Assembly: GCF_014649395.1 (NCBI RefSeq)
Contig: NZ_BMSY01000015.1
Coordinates: 1 to 64,000, forward strand
DNA length: 64,000 bases
Reading direction: 5' to 3'
Source of the DNA: Streptomyces aureoverticillatus
GTDB taxonomy: Bacteria > Actinomycetota > Actinomycetes > Streptomycetales > Streptomycetaceae
Position 1 is the first letter of the stretch; each line of letters starts with the position of its first letter. The position numbers and the translations under genes were made by a program. The notes below the pieces were generated by a model. The model searched no databases. It saw only the letters and a list, made by a program, of their open reading frames with translations, and had not been told where the DNA came from. Below are positions 16,363 through 23,784 of this stretch, piece after piece.

Positions 16363-17067
16363 ATGGCTGGACTCGATGATTCCGGGTCGAACCCCGACGT
16401 CAGCCTGCTCTACGACATCAACGGCCTGGCCGATGACGCGCCCGGCTGGCTCGCCAGGACGATGGAGTTCGTCGGTGAGTACGGACTGCTGCTCGCCCTC
16501 GTGCTGCTCGTCGTGTGGTGCTGGTGGGGCGCACGCGGGCGCGCGGTCCTCGACGACGCGGCCTCGTCGGTCGCCGCCGTCGTCTGGGCGCCGCTCGCCG
16601 CGGGCATCGCCGTCCTCGTCAACGTGCCCATAAGGGGTTTCGTGGAGCGGCCCCGCCCCTTCGAGGACCACCAGGGCCTGCGCGTCCTGGTCGACGGCAA
16701 GACGGACTACTCCTTCGTGAGCGACCACGCGACGCTCGCGATGGCCATCGGCGTGGGCCTCTTCGTCGCCAACCGGAAGTTCGGCATCGCCGGCATCGCG
16801 CTCGCCGCCGCCGAGGGCTTCTGCCGCGTCTTCATGGGCGTGCACTACCCGACCGACGTGGTCGGCGGCTTCGCGCTCGGCACGGCGGTGGCGCTGCTCC
16901 TGTCCCCGCTCGCCATGGCCCTCCTGACGCCCCTCGCCAAGGCCGTCGGCCGCTCCGACCGGGCCTCCCGGCTGGTGTGGGCCGGGCCCGGGGACGTCGA
17001 GCCGGTCGCCGCCCTGACCGAACAGGAGACGGCACCGGGGACGGACGAGCGGGACCTGGCGGCGTAG
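16363..17067 (+). CDS. PAP2-family membrane phosphatase
   Basis: This is a 234-residue membrane phosphatase. It has the three acid-phosphatase signatures: IRGFVERPRPF, SFVSDHAT and RVFMGVHYPTDVVGG, carrying the active-site Arg and His residues. About five membrane helices surround them, and the tail after 205 is acidic and probably cytoplasmic. The likely substrate is undecaprenyl diphosphate or another lipid phosphate, as for BcrC-type enzymes; the exact substrate cannot be read. AAGGGG lies ten bases before the ATG. Confidence 0.9.
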   Translation: MAGLDDSGSNPDVSLLYDINGLADDAPGWLARTMEFVGEYGLLLALVLLVVWCWWGARGRAVLDDAASSVAAVVWAPLAAGIAVLVNVPIRGFVERPRPFEDHQGLRVLVDGKTDYSFVSDHATLAMAIGVGLFVANRKFGIAGIALAAAEGFCRVFMGVHYPTDVVGGFALGTAVALLLSPLAMALLTPLAKAVGRSDRASRLVWAGPGDVEPVAALTEQETAPGTDERDLAA

Positions 17068-17113
17068 GCCGCCCCGCGCAAGGGGCGGCTACAGCGACAC
17101 CCCGGCACCGGGG
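17068..17113. terminator. Paired hairpins between converging genes
   Basis: GCCGCCCC/GGGGCGGC (17068-17089, loop GCGCAA) begins one base after the phosphatase stop, followed by CCCCGGCACCGGGG (17100-17113). They separate the phosphatase from the converging oxidoreductase gene. Confidence 0.55.
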
Positions 17114-17127
17114 AGCTGAACCGGGGG

Positions 17128-18705
17128 CTAAAGCGCCTGCGGGAACGAGAAGAAGCGCGTCGGGTCGTACTGCTTCTTGAGCTTCTTCAGCCGCGGCGCC
17201 GCCTGCCCGTAGTACGCCTCGCGCCAGTTGGTGAGCGTCGGGTCCGCGTAGTTCTGGTACGCCGCCCCGGAGGCGTACCGCCGCATCGCGCCGTGGGCCG
17301 AGTCCAGCCAGGCCTGCGAGGTCGTCCCGGAGGTGCCCGCGCGCCAGGACACGATGTACTGCGCGAGCATCCGCGAACGCCGGTGCACGAAGGCCGTGGC
17401 GGTCGGGTCGACGCGGTTGATGGCGCCGCCGAGCGCGGTCAGGGCGATGCTGCCGGCGGTGCCGCGGGGGCCGCGGACGTTCTCGATCTGGGTGAGCAGC
17501 GCGCGGATGCCGGCGGTGGACAGCGAGCGGTCGAAGAAGTCGGAGCGGGCCGCGTACGTCTCCCGGCCGAGCGCGCCGCTCGGCGTGCGGCCCGGCGTGG
17601 AGCCCGGCAGATGGCACTGGGCGTCCGCGGCGAACGACGAGCAGCCCGCGTACACCTCCATCGCCTGCTCGTACGAGCGCCGCTTCAGGGACACGCTGCG
17701 GGCCGGGGCGCCCACCTTGTCGGCGAGGCGGTCCACGGCGTTCTGCAGCGAGCCGTACGTCCCGAGGGAGAAGGCCGCGACGGAGATGGTGGGCGTGCCG
17801 CCCGGCACCGCCGCGATGTGGGCCGACGACCAGATCTCGTCCGGCTGCGAAGGCCCCCACTCCTGCCAGGCCTTCAGGACGGCGGCCGCCTTCGACCAGG
17901 GCCAGGTCAGATACGCGGAGACGGCCTGCGGGGCGGGGTGGGTGCGGAAGGTCAGCTCGGTGACGATGCCGAACTGGCCGTTGCCCGCGCCGCGCAGCGC
18001 CCAGAAGAGATCCTTGTTCTCGTTCTTGTCGGCCCTGATCTGCTTGCCGTCCGCCGTGAGGAGGGTCGCCGAGGTGAGGCTGTCGCAGGTCAGGCCGTAC
18101 GCGCGGGAGACCACGCCGTGGCCGCCGCCGAGGGTCAGGCCACTGATGCCGACGGTCGGGCAGGAGCCCGCGGGTATCGTCACGCCCTTCGCGGCGAGCG
18201 CGCGGTACACGTCGATGAGCTTGGCGCCGCCGCCGATGGTGGCGGTGGTGCCGCTGGAGCGGACGCGGTTCAGCTTCGATACGTCGATGACGAGGCGGCC
18301 CGTGCCGGAGGACCAACCCGCGTAGGAGTGGCCGCCGTTGCGGATCGACACGGGGGTGTCGTGGGCGCGGGCGTACGCCAGGGTGGTGCGGATGTCGTCC
18401 ACGCCCGCGACGTAGGCGACGGCGGTGGGCTTCAGGTTGTCGAAGCGGGTGTTGTAGAGCTGGCGGGCGGTGGCCCAGGCGGCCTCGTTGGGGCGCACGA
18501 GGGTGCCGTCCAGGTCCTTGGCCAGGGCGGCGAGGCTCGCCGGGGCGGAGGCGGCGGCCGACTTCATGGTTCTGGCACCGATGGGCGTGGTGCTGCCGCC
18601 GGTGTTCGCACCTGCCTTGGTGCCGGTGTTCGTGCCGCTGGTGCAGGCGGTGGCGCCCGCCGCGAGTGCGGCGGTGGCCGTTCCGAGGAACGTACGACGT
18701 TGCAT
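17128..18705 (-). CDS. Secreted FAD-linked oxidoreductase (BBE family)
   Basis: This is a 525-residue flavoenzyme. The N-terminus MQRRTFLG is a twin-arginine signal, and ATAC near residue 21 is a lipobox, so it is probably a Tat-exported lipoprotein. The FAD_binding_4 domain has IRNGGHSYAGWSSGTG, whose His usually carries covalent FAD, and GLTLGGGHGVVSR. The C-terminal berberine-bridge domain ends REAYYGQAAPRLKKLKKQYDP. Such enzymes oxidise sugars or small alcohols; the substrate is unknown. The start has GGGAGGG five bases upstream. Confidence 0.9.
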   Translation of the reverse strand: MQRRTFLGTATAALAAGATACTSGTNTGTKAGANTGGSTTPIGARTMKSAAASAPASLAALAKDLDGTLVRPNEAAWATARQLYNTRFDNLKPTAVAYVAGVDDIRTTLAYARAHDTPVSIRNGGHSYAGWSSGTGRLVIDVSKLNRVRSSGTTATIGGGAKLIDVYRALAAKGVTIPAGSCPTVGISGLTLGGGHGVVSRAYGLTCDSLTSATLLTADGKQIRADKNENKDLFWALRGAGNGQFGIVTELTFRTHPAPQAVSAYLTWPWSKAAAVLKAWQEWGPSQPDEIWSSAHIAAVPGGTPTISVAAFSLGTYGSLQNAVDRLADKVGAPARSVSLKRRSYEQAMEVYAGCSSFAADAQCHLPGSTPGRTPSGALGRETYAARSDFFDRSLSTAGIRALLTQIENVRGPRGTAGSIALTALGGAINRVDPTATAFVHRRSRMLAQYIVSWRAGTSGTTSQAWLDSAHGAMRRYASGAAYQNYADPTLTNWREAYYGQAAPRLKKLKKQYDPTRFFSFPQAL

Positions 18706-19024
18706 TGAGACCCTCCCGTTGCTTCCCGCACATCGAGACGGTGTGAGGGAGCTGGGGGTTCCCTGGGACGGGGCTGTGCCCACCCATCCCCAAGCTCTCG
18801 ACTTCGCTCGAGCAGGGGAGACCCCACTCGCCCTGCGGAACGACTGCCCACAGCAGGAGCAGCGACGGCGGGCGGCAGACGCCAGGCCACCTTTCGTGGC
18901 ACCGGTGAGCTCGTCCGCCCGAACTGGTGGGCGGGCGGGGGCTCGGTGCCGGCGTGGAAGGAATGTTCCTGGAACTGGAAAGGGTGGGCGGGTGGGAGAA
19001 AACCCCGCCGCGGAGCGGCGGGGG
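18706..19024. repeat. Intergenic repeat element with family-typical ends
   Basis: This gene-free stretch contains the inverted repeat GCTCTCGACTTCGCTCGAGC (near 18793-18812) and, from 18829 to 19024, an element whose ends recur inside the CHAD gene: 18829-18854 matches 28687-28712 at 25 of 26 bases, and the CGCCGCGGAGCGGCGG end recurs near 28855-28870. From memory such elements are common between Streptomyces genes. Confidence 0.65.
19003..19023 (-). terminator. Intrinsic terminator for the small minus-strand gene
   Basis: CCCCGCCGC pairs with GCGGCGGGG around a three-base loop; on the minus strand it is followed by TTTTCT. It lies directly beyond the stop at 19025 and forms the right end of the repeat element. 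Confidence 0.7.
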
Positions 19025-19183
19025 CTAGAGGGAGCCGGCGGCGTGGTGCGCCGCATCGTCGCGGGCCTTGCTGCGCGCCCTGCGCGCAGGCCCGCGCCAC
19101 CCGCACGTGCAGCGCGCGGCACAGAAGGGCCCGTTCTCGACGGTGGTGGTGCGGTGGGCCTGGGTGGATTGCTGCTCTGCCAC
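19025..19183 (-). CDS. Small Cys-rich protein, possible zinc-binding fold
   Basis: This encodes 52 residues from the GTG at 19183. Cysteines in FCAARCTCGWRGPARR (C21, C25, C27) with the pattern CxCGWRGP look like a small metal-binding motif, and a basic helix rich in Arg/Ala and two His follow. Similar short proteins are conserved in streptomycetes as far as I recall. A terminator follows directly in the right orientation, which supports a real gene. No Shine-Dalgarno site is obvious. The function is unknown. Confidence 0.55.
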   Translation of the reverse strand: MAEQQSTQAHRTTTVENGPFCAARCTCGWRGPARRARSKARDDAAHHAAGSL

Positions 19184-19280
19184 GGACCCACGGTACGCCC
19201 GTCGGGTGAACGCCCTGTCGCGTGACGACGCCCCGTACCGGTCGTTAGTCGAAACGACAAGGGGCCGGGCCGGTTGACAC

Positions 19281-20147
19281 ATGGAGAGGCTGGGGGTCGG
19301 CAGGGCGATGGGGCAGCAGCGCAGGCACAGGGGCAGAGCGGCGGCGGCCACCGCGGCCACCGCCGCCGCGATGGGACTGATGGCGCTCACCACGGGCTGC
19401 GTGGGCGGCGGCGCCGCGGCGAGCGACGACCCGGCGGCCGCCGACCCGGCCGGCACGGTGCGCGGCACCGCCGACTCCCTGGTGCGCGCGGGCAGTTCCA
19501 AGGCGCGTACGTCCATGGAGATGGCCAGCGGCGGCACCCGCGTGACGGTCACGGGCGAGGGAACGTACGACTTCCGGCGCCGCCTCGGCCGGTTCGACGT
19601 CGTGCTGCCGCAGGACCCGGCGGGCAGCTCCGCCAAGCGCAGGCCCCCGGTCACCGAAGTCATGTCGGGCGGGGACCTGTACATGAAGAACCGCGGCGCG
19701 GGCGTGCCCGCCGACAAGTGGGTGCACATCGAGACGGCGTCCCTGTCCGACGGGAACCTCGTCACGGGCGGCGCCACCGACCCCCTCGTCGCCGCCGAAC
19801 TCCTGCGCGGCGCGCGCCGGGTGACGTTCGTGGAACGGACCCGCGTCGCCGGCGCCGACGTGGCGCACTACCGCGGCGTCGCGGACCTCGCCCGCGCCGC
19901 CCGGTCCGCGACGAAGGAGCACGGCCAGGCGCTGCGGGCGGCGGCGGCGAAAGGGTTCAGCGAGGCGGGGGTGCCCTTCGACGCGTACGTCGACGAGGAG
20001 GGCCGGCTGCGCAAGGTCCGGCACCGGTTCAAGGTCTCCAACGGCACGGTGGCGTCGACGACTTCGCTGTACGGATTCGGGGCACCCGTCGACGTGACGC
20101 TCCCGAAGGGCGAGGACATCTTCGCCGGGAAGATCGCCGAGCGCTGA
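19281..20147 (+). CDS. Putative lipoprotein, LppX/LprG-like
   Basis: This is a 288-residue exported protein. A basic N-terminus and hydrophobic run lead to the lipobox LTTGC near residue 40; the mature part is about 245 residues with alternating strands, and a segment VDAYVDEEGRLRKVRHRF-like (FDAYVDEEGRLRKVRHRFKV) typical of LppX/LprAFG-type periplasmic proteins. These bind lipids or hydrophobic ligands in related actinobacteria. An ATG at 19308 with a G-rich upstream stretch is an alternative start. It is monocistronic. Confidence 0.75.
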   Translation: MERLGVGRAMGQQRRHRGRAAAATAATAAAMGLMALTTGCVGGGAAASDDPAAADPAGTVRGTADSLVRAGSSKARTSMEMASGGTRVTVTGEGTYDFRRRLGRFDVVLPQDPAGSSAKRRPPVTEVMSGGDLYMKNRGAGVPADKWVHIETASLSDGNLVTGGATDPLVAAELLRGARRVTFVERTRVAGADVAHYRGVADLARAARSATKEHGQALRAAAAKGFSEAGVPFDAYVDEEGRLRKVRHRFKVSNGTVASTTSLYGFGAPVDVTLPKGEDIFAGKIAER

Positions 20148-20204
20148 GCCGTTGCACAGGGCGGCCGGCCGGCGCCCCCGGAACCCCGGAGCGCGTCCGG
20201 CGAG

Positions 20205-20221
20205 GCCCCGCACGGCGGGGC
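20205..20221 (+). terminator. Possible terminator after the lipoprotein gene
   Basis: GCCCCGC and GCGGGGC form a perfect 7-bp stem around ACG, about 60 bp after the stop. There is no T-run. Confidence 0.4.
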
Positions 20222-20332
20222 GGAGGGGGGAAATGAGGGGTGGAATATGGTCCGTCCGTGCCATGCGCGGTGCGTAGGCCGCTCCCTACTCTAGGAAGCC
20301 GGTACCGGCACAACCGTGGTCAGGAAGAGGTG

Positions 20333-20527
20333 ATGAACGTGGCTCCGGTGGGCGCGACGGCAGTTCAGGACCACGTCGCCCTCGCCGAGATCGAGCTGTG
20401 CGGCGAACTGATCATCGCGGCGTCCGCCGCGCGCGGTGAGCGGCTCAGTGCCGACCGGATCGACGAGGTACTGAGGGTCTCCGACGAGTTCGAGCACGGG
20501 ACGGCCGGGGACGAACGCGGTCCCTGA
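20333..20527 (+). CDS. Small conserved protein of unknown function
   Basis: This encodes 64 residues from an ATG preceded by AGGAAGAGG. It is acidic and helical, with AEIELCGELIIAASAA followed by RLSADRIDEVLRV; it contains no membrane helix or signal. It lies between a lipoprotein gene and convergent csoR. Similar short proteins accompany csoR in streptomycetes, as I recall, but I know no function. Confidence 0.65.
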   Translation: MNVAPVGATAVQDHVALAEIELCGELIIAASAARGERLSADRIDEVLRVSDEFEHGTAGDERGP

Positions 20528-20572
20528 CCGCCGCGCGCGTCAGGTGCGCGGCGTCCGCGACCGTCGCGGGCG

Positions 20573-20953
20573 TCAGGTGCGCAGCATCCGCGCGATCGCC
20601 TTCGTCGCCTCCTCCACCTTCGCGTCGATCTCGTCGCCGCCCTTGACCGCCGCGTCCGCCACGCAGTGGCGCAGGTGCTCCTCCAGGAGTTGGAGGGCGA
20701 AGGACTGCAGGGCCTTGGTGCCGGCGGAGACCTGCGTGAGTATGTCGATGCAGTAGACGTCCTCCTCGACCATCCGCTGCAGGCCCCGGATCTGGCCCTC
20801 GATGCGGCGCAGGCGCTTGAGGTGTTCGTCCTTCTGTTTGTGGTACCCGTGCGTCTTGTGGGGCTGCTCCGGCTGTCCCGCCGCGGCCGCCTGCTCGGGG
20901 CCGGAGGGCGCTTCGGTGGTCGTGGCCGCGCCGGCCGCCTCTGTGGTCGTCAT
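20573..20953 (-). CDS. csoR: Copper-sensing repressor CsoR
   Basis: This is a 126-residue DUF156 repressor. A disordered Ala/Gln-rich N-terminus (to about 35) precedes the four-helix domain, which holds the copper ligands C68 (DVYCIDIL), H93 and C97 (EEHLRHCVAD), the Cys-His-Cys set of true CsoR proteins rather than the RcnR/FrmR sets. Apo-CsoR blocks copper-export genes; Cu(I) binding releases it. A matching operator lies in its own promoter at 20969-20985, shared with the divergent phosphate transport genes. In S. coelicolor this gene is, from memory, SCO4136. Confidence 0.95.
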   Translation of the reverse strand: MTTTEAAGAATTTEAPSGPEQAAAAGQPEQPHKTHGYHKQKDEHLKRLRRIEGQIRGLQRMVEEDVYCIDILTQVSAGTKALQSFALQLLEEHLRHCVADAAVKGGDEIDAKVEEATKAIARMLRT

Positions 20954-20968
20954 CGCGTCCTCCTGTGC

Positions 20969-20985
20969 ATACCCCTGGTGGGTAT
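20969..20985. promoter_or_regulatory. CsoR operator
   Basis: ATACCC-CTGGT-GGGTAT is a perfect 6-bp inverted repeat with the G/C-tract and TAT/ATA flanks of characterised CsoR boxes. It lies 16 bp before the csoR start codon, fitting autoregulation. Confidence 0.8.
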
Positions 20986-21120
20986 AGGGTAGCCGATTCC
21001 TCGGGTGGTGTGCTGATCACTGTGCCTGATGGGCGACACTGGGGTACGGCCGGTTAGCCGTGGCCAGATGATGCGCCTAGCATCAGCCTGACCGCATCCA
21101 AAGCACCCCGAGGACCCCAC

Positions 21121-21741
21121 GTGCGATTTCGTCTGACCCCCAGGGAGACGAGCTTCTACGACATGTTCGCCGCATCCGCGGACAACATCGTCACAGGCTC
21201 CAAGCTCCTGATGGAACTGCTCGGAGCCGATGCCTCGGCCCGGGCCGAGATCGCAGAGCGTATGCGGGCCGCCGAACACGCGGGGGACGACGCGACGCAC
21301 GCGATCTTCCACCAGCTGAACTCCTCGTTCATCACGCCGTTCGACCGCGAGGACATCTACTCCCTCGCGTCCTCGCTCGACGACATCATGGACTTCATGG
21401 AGGAGGCCGTCGACCTGGTCGTCCTGTACCAGGTGGAGGAGCTCCCCAAGGGCGTCGAGCAGCAGATCGAGGTGCTCGCGCGGGCCGCCGAGCTGACGGC
21501 CGAGGCCATGCCGCACCTGCGCACCATGGACAACCTCACCGAATACTGGATCGAGGTCAATCGTCTGGAGAACCAGGCCGACCAGATCCACCGCAAGCTG
21601 CTCGCCCACCTCTTCAACGGCAAGTACGACGCCATGGAGGTGCTGAAGCTCAAGCAGATCGTCGATGTGCTGGAAGAGGCGGCCGACGCGTTCGAGCACG
21701 TCGCCAACACGGTGGAGACCATCGCGGTCAAGGAGTCCTGA
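21121..21741 (+). CDS. PhoU-like DUF47 protein, Pit partner
   Basis: This is a 206-residue, all-helical protein of the DUF47 (PhoU-like) family. Paired ExxxD motifs typical of PhoU-type metal clusters occur, for example FDREDIYSLASSLDDIMDF and LEEAADAFEHVANTVE. The GTG at 21121 is the only reasonable start. It is followed after 9 bp by the Pit gene, so they form an operon. DUF47 proteins associate with Pit carriers and are thought to modulate low-affinity phosphate uptake. Confidence 0.9.
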   Translation: MRFRLTPRETSFYDMFAASADNIVTGSKLLMELLGADASARAEIAERMRAAEHAGDDATHAIFHQLNSSFITPFDREDIYSLASSLDDIMDFMEEAVDLVVLYQVEELPKGVEQQIEVLARAAELTAEAMPHLRTMDNLTEYWIEVNRLENQADQIHRKLLAHLFNGKYDAMEVLKLKQIVDVLEEAADAFEHVANTVETIAVKES

Positions 21742-21750
21742 GGCACCTCC

Positions 21751-22749
21751 ATGGACACCTTCGCGTTGATCGTGACCATTGGCGTCGCGCTCGGTTTCAC
21801 GTACACGAATGGCTTTCACGACTCCGCGAACGCCATCGCCACCTCCGTCTCCACGCGTGCGCTGACGCCACGCGCGGCGCTCGCCATGGCCGCGGTGATG
21901 AATCTCGCCGGTGCCTTCCTCGGCAGCGGCATCGCCAAGACGGTCAGCGAAGGGCTGATCGAGACGCCGCACGGCACGAAGGGGATGTGGATCCTCTTCG
22001 CCGGCCTGGTCGGCGCGATCGTCTGGAACCTGATCACCTGGTACTACGGCCTGCCGTCGTCCTCGTCCCACGCCTTGTTCGGCGGCCTGGTGGGCGCGGC
22101 GCTCGCGGGCGGCATCGGGGTCATCTGGTCCGGGGTCCTCGAGAAGATCGTCATCCCGATGTTCGTGTCGCCCCTGGTCGGCCTGGTGGCCGGCTATCTG
22201 GTGATGTGCGCGATCATGTGGATGTTCCGCAAGTCCAACCCGCACAAGGCCAAGCGGGGCTTCCGGATCGCGCAGACCGTCTCGGCGGCCGGCATGGCGC
22301 TCGGGCACGGCCTGCAGGACGCGCAGAAGACCATGGGCATCGTGGTGATGGCCCTGGTCATCGCGGATGTCGAGGACGCTGGCGACCCGATTCCGATCTG
22401 GGTCAAGATCGCCTGTGCGCTGATGCTGTCGCTCGGTACGTACGCGGGTGGCTGGCGCATCATGCGGACCCTCGGGCGCAAGATCATCGAACTTGATCCG
22501 CCGCAGGGGTTCGCCGCGGAGACCACGGGCGCGGGGATCATGTTCACCACCGCGTTCATGTTCCACGCGCCGATCTCGACGACTCATGTCATCACGTCCG
22601 CGATCATGGGTGTGGGTGCGACCAAGCGGGTGAACGCGGTGCGCTGGGGTGTCGCCAAGAACATCATCCTCGGCTGGTTCATCACGATGCCCGCGGCTGC
22701 TTTGGTCGCCGCGCTGAGCTTCTGGATCGTGAACCTCGCGTTCCTGTAA
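21751..22749 (+). CDS. pit: Low-affinity inorganic phosphate transporter Pit
   Basis: This is a 332-residue carrier of the PiT family with about ten membrane helices. The duplicated signatures are GFTYTNGFHDSANAIATSVS near the N-terminus and GLQDAQKTMG about residue 188. It transports phosphate, probably as a metal-phosphate complex with protons. Coupled to the DUF47 gene; it corresponds by context to pitH2 of S. coelicolor. It converges on the pst operon, and I found no PHO box upstream. Confidence 0.93.
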   Translation: MDTFALIVTIGVALGFTYTNGFHDSANAIATSVSTRALTPRAALAMAAVMNLAGAFLGSGIAKTVSEGLIETPHGTKGMWILFAGLVGAIVWNLITWYYGLPSSSSHALFGGLVGAALAGGIGVIWSGVLEKIVIPMFVSPLVGLVAGYLVMCAIMWMFRKSNPHKAKRGFRIAQTVSAAGMALGHGLQDAQKTMGIVVMALVIADVEDAGDPIPIWVKIACALMLSLGTYAGGWRIMRTLGRKIIELDPPQGFAAETTGAGIMFTTAFMFHAPISTTHVITSAIMGVGATKRVNAVRWGVAKNIILGWFITMPAAALVAALSFWIVNLAFL

Positions 22750-22794
22750 CGCCGCCACGTACAGCCGTCGCGTACGACCGCCACGTAACGGAAC

Positions 22795-22827
22795 GGGCCC
22801 GCCCCCCGGGAGCCAGGGGGCGGGCCC
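22795..22827. terminator. Bidirectional terminator between pit and pstB
   Basis: GGGCCCGCCCCC (22795-22806) pairs perfectly with GGGGGCGGGCCC (22816-22827) around nine bases, followed by TTTG on the plus strand. It sits between the two converging phosphate operons. Confidence 0.85.
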
Positions 22828-22887
22828 TTTGTGTCCCTGCGGTGGCACCGCCATGCAGCACCGCGGGGAGCTCGGAGTGTCCGTCGG

Positions 22888-23664
22888 TCAGCCGAAGCGG
22901 CCGGAGATGTAGTCCTCGGTCGCCTGGACCGACGGGTTGGAGAAGATGCGCTCGGTGTCGTCGATCTCGATGAGCTTGCCGGGCTGGCCGACCGCCGCGA
23001 GGTTGAAGAACGCCGTGCGGTCCGAGACGCGGGCCGCCTGCTGCATGTTGTGCGTCACGATGACGATCGTGAAGCGCTCCTTCAGCTCGCCGATCAGGTC
23101 CTCGATGGCGAGGGTGGAGATCGGGTCGAGGGCCGAGCAGGGCTCGTCCATGAGCAGGACCTGCGGCTCGACCGCGATCGCGCGGGCGATGCACAGGCGC
23201 TGCTGCTGACCGCCGGAGAGGCCGGAGCCGGGCTTGTTCAGGCGGTCCTTGACCTCGTTCCAGAGGTTGGCGCCCTTGAGGGACTTCTCGACGACGTCGT
23301 TCAGCTCGCTCTTCTTGTACGAGCCGTTGAGCCGCAGGCCCGCCGCGACGTTGTCGAAGATCGACATGGTCGGGAACGGGTTCGGGCGCTGGAAGACCAT
23401 GCCGATGGTGCGGCGTACGTTGACCGGGTCCACGCCCGAGCCGTACAGGTCGTCGCCGTCCAGCATGACCTTGCCCTCGACGCGGCCGCCGGGGGTGACC
23501 TCGTGCATGCGGTTCAGGGTGCGCAGGAACGTGGACTTGCCGCAGCCGGACGGGCCGATGAAGGCCGTCACGGAGCGGGGCTCCACGGTCATCGAGATGT
23601 CTTCGATCGCCTTGTGGGAACCGTAGTAGGCGTTGAGGCCCGATACGTCGATTCGCTTGGCCAT
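22888..23664 (-). CDS. pstB: Phosphate ABC transporter ATPase PstB
   Basis: This is a 258-residue ATPase. Walker A is GPSGCGKST (37-45), the signature LSGGQ (149-153), Walker B LLMDEP (170-175), and VTHNMQQAARVSDRTAFF is characteristic of PstB. The start is the ATG before AKRIDVSG. It is the fourth gene of pstSCAB and powers high-affinity phosphate import with PstC and PstA. It is separated from pstA by 120 bp containing tandem repeats, unlike the tight spacing elsewhere in the operon. Confidence 0.96.
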   Translation of the reverse strand: MAKRIDVSGLNAYYGSHKAIEDISMTVEPRSVTAFIGPSGCGKSTFLRTLNRMHEVTPGGRVEGKVMLDGDDLYGSGVDPVNVRRTIGMVFQRPNPFPTMSIFDNVAAGLRLNGSYKKSELNDVVEKSLKGANLWNEVKDRLNKPGSGLSGGQQQRLCIARAIAVEPQVLLMDEPCSALDPISTLAIEDLIGELKERFTIVIVTHNMQQAARVSDRTAFFNLAAVGQPGKLIEIDDTERIFSNPSVQATEDYISGRFG

Positions 23665-23715
23665 GGGGATCACTGCTTCTTTCGAAAGTCTGCTGTCGGT
23701 CGCTGTTGGCCCCAC

Positions 23716-23784
23716 TCGGCGGAGCCGAATGGTGTCGCGTCGGCGGAGCCGAACGGTGTCACGTCGGTGGAGCCGAAGGTCGCG
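23716..23784. repeat. Tandem 24-bp repeats between pstA and pstB
   Basis: Two full units (23716-23739, 23740-23763) and a shortened third share TCGGNGGAGCCGAANGGT. They occupy half of the pstA-pstB gap, in the transcribed leader of pstB. Confidence 0.75.

Noticed and set aside
20986..21120. PHO box upstream of the DUF47-Pit operon
   Set aside because: No GTTCA-type direct repeats at 11-bp spacing were found.
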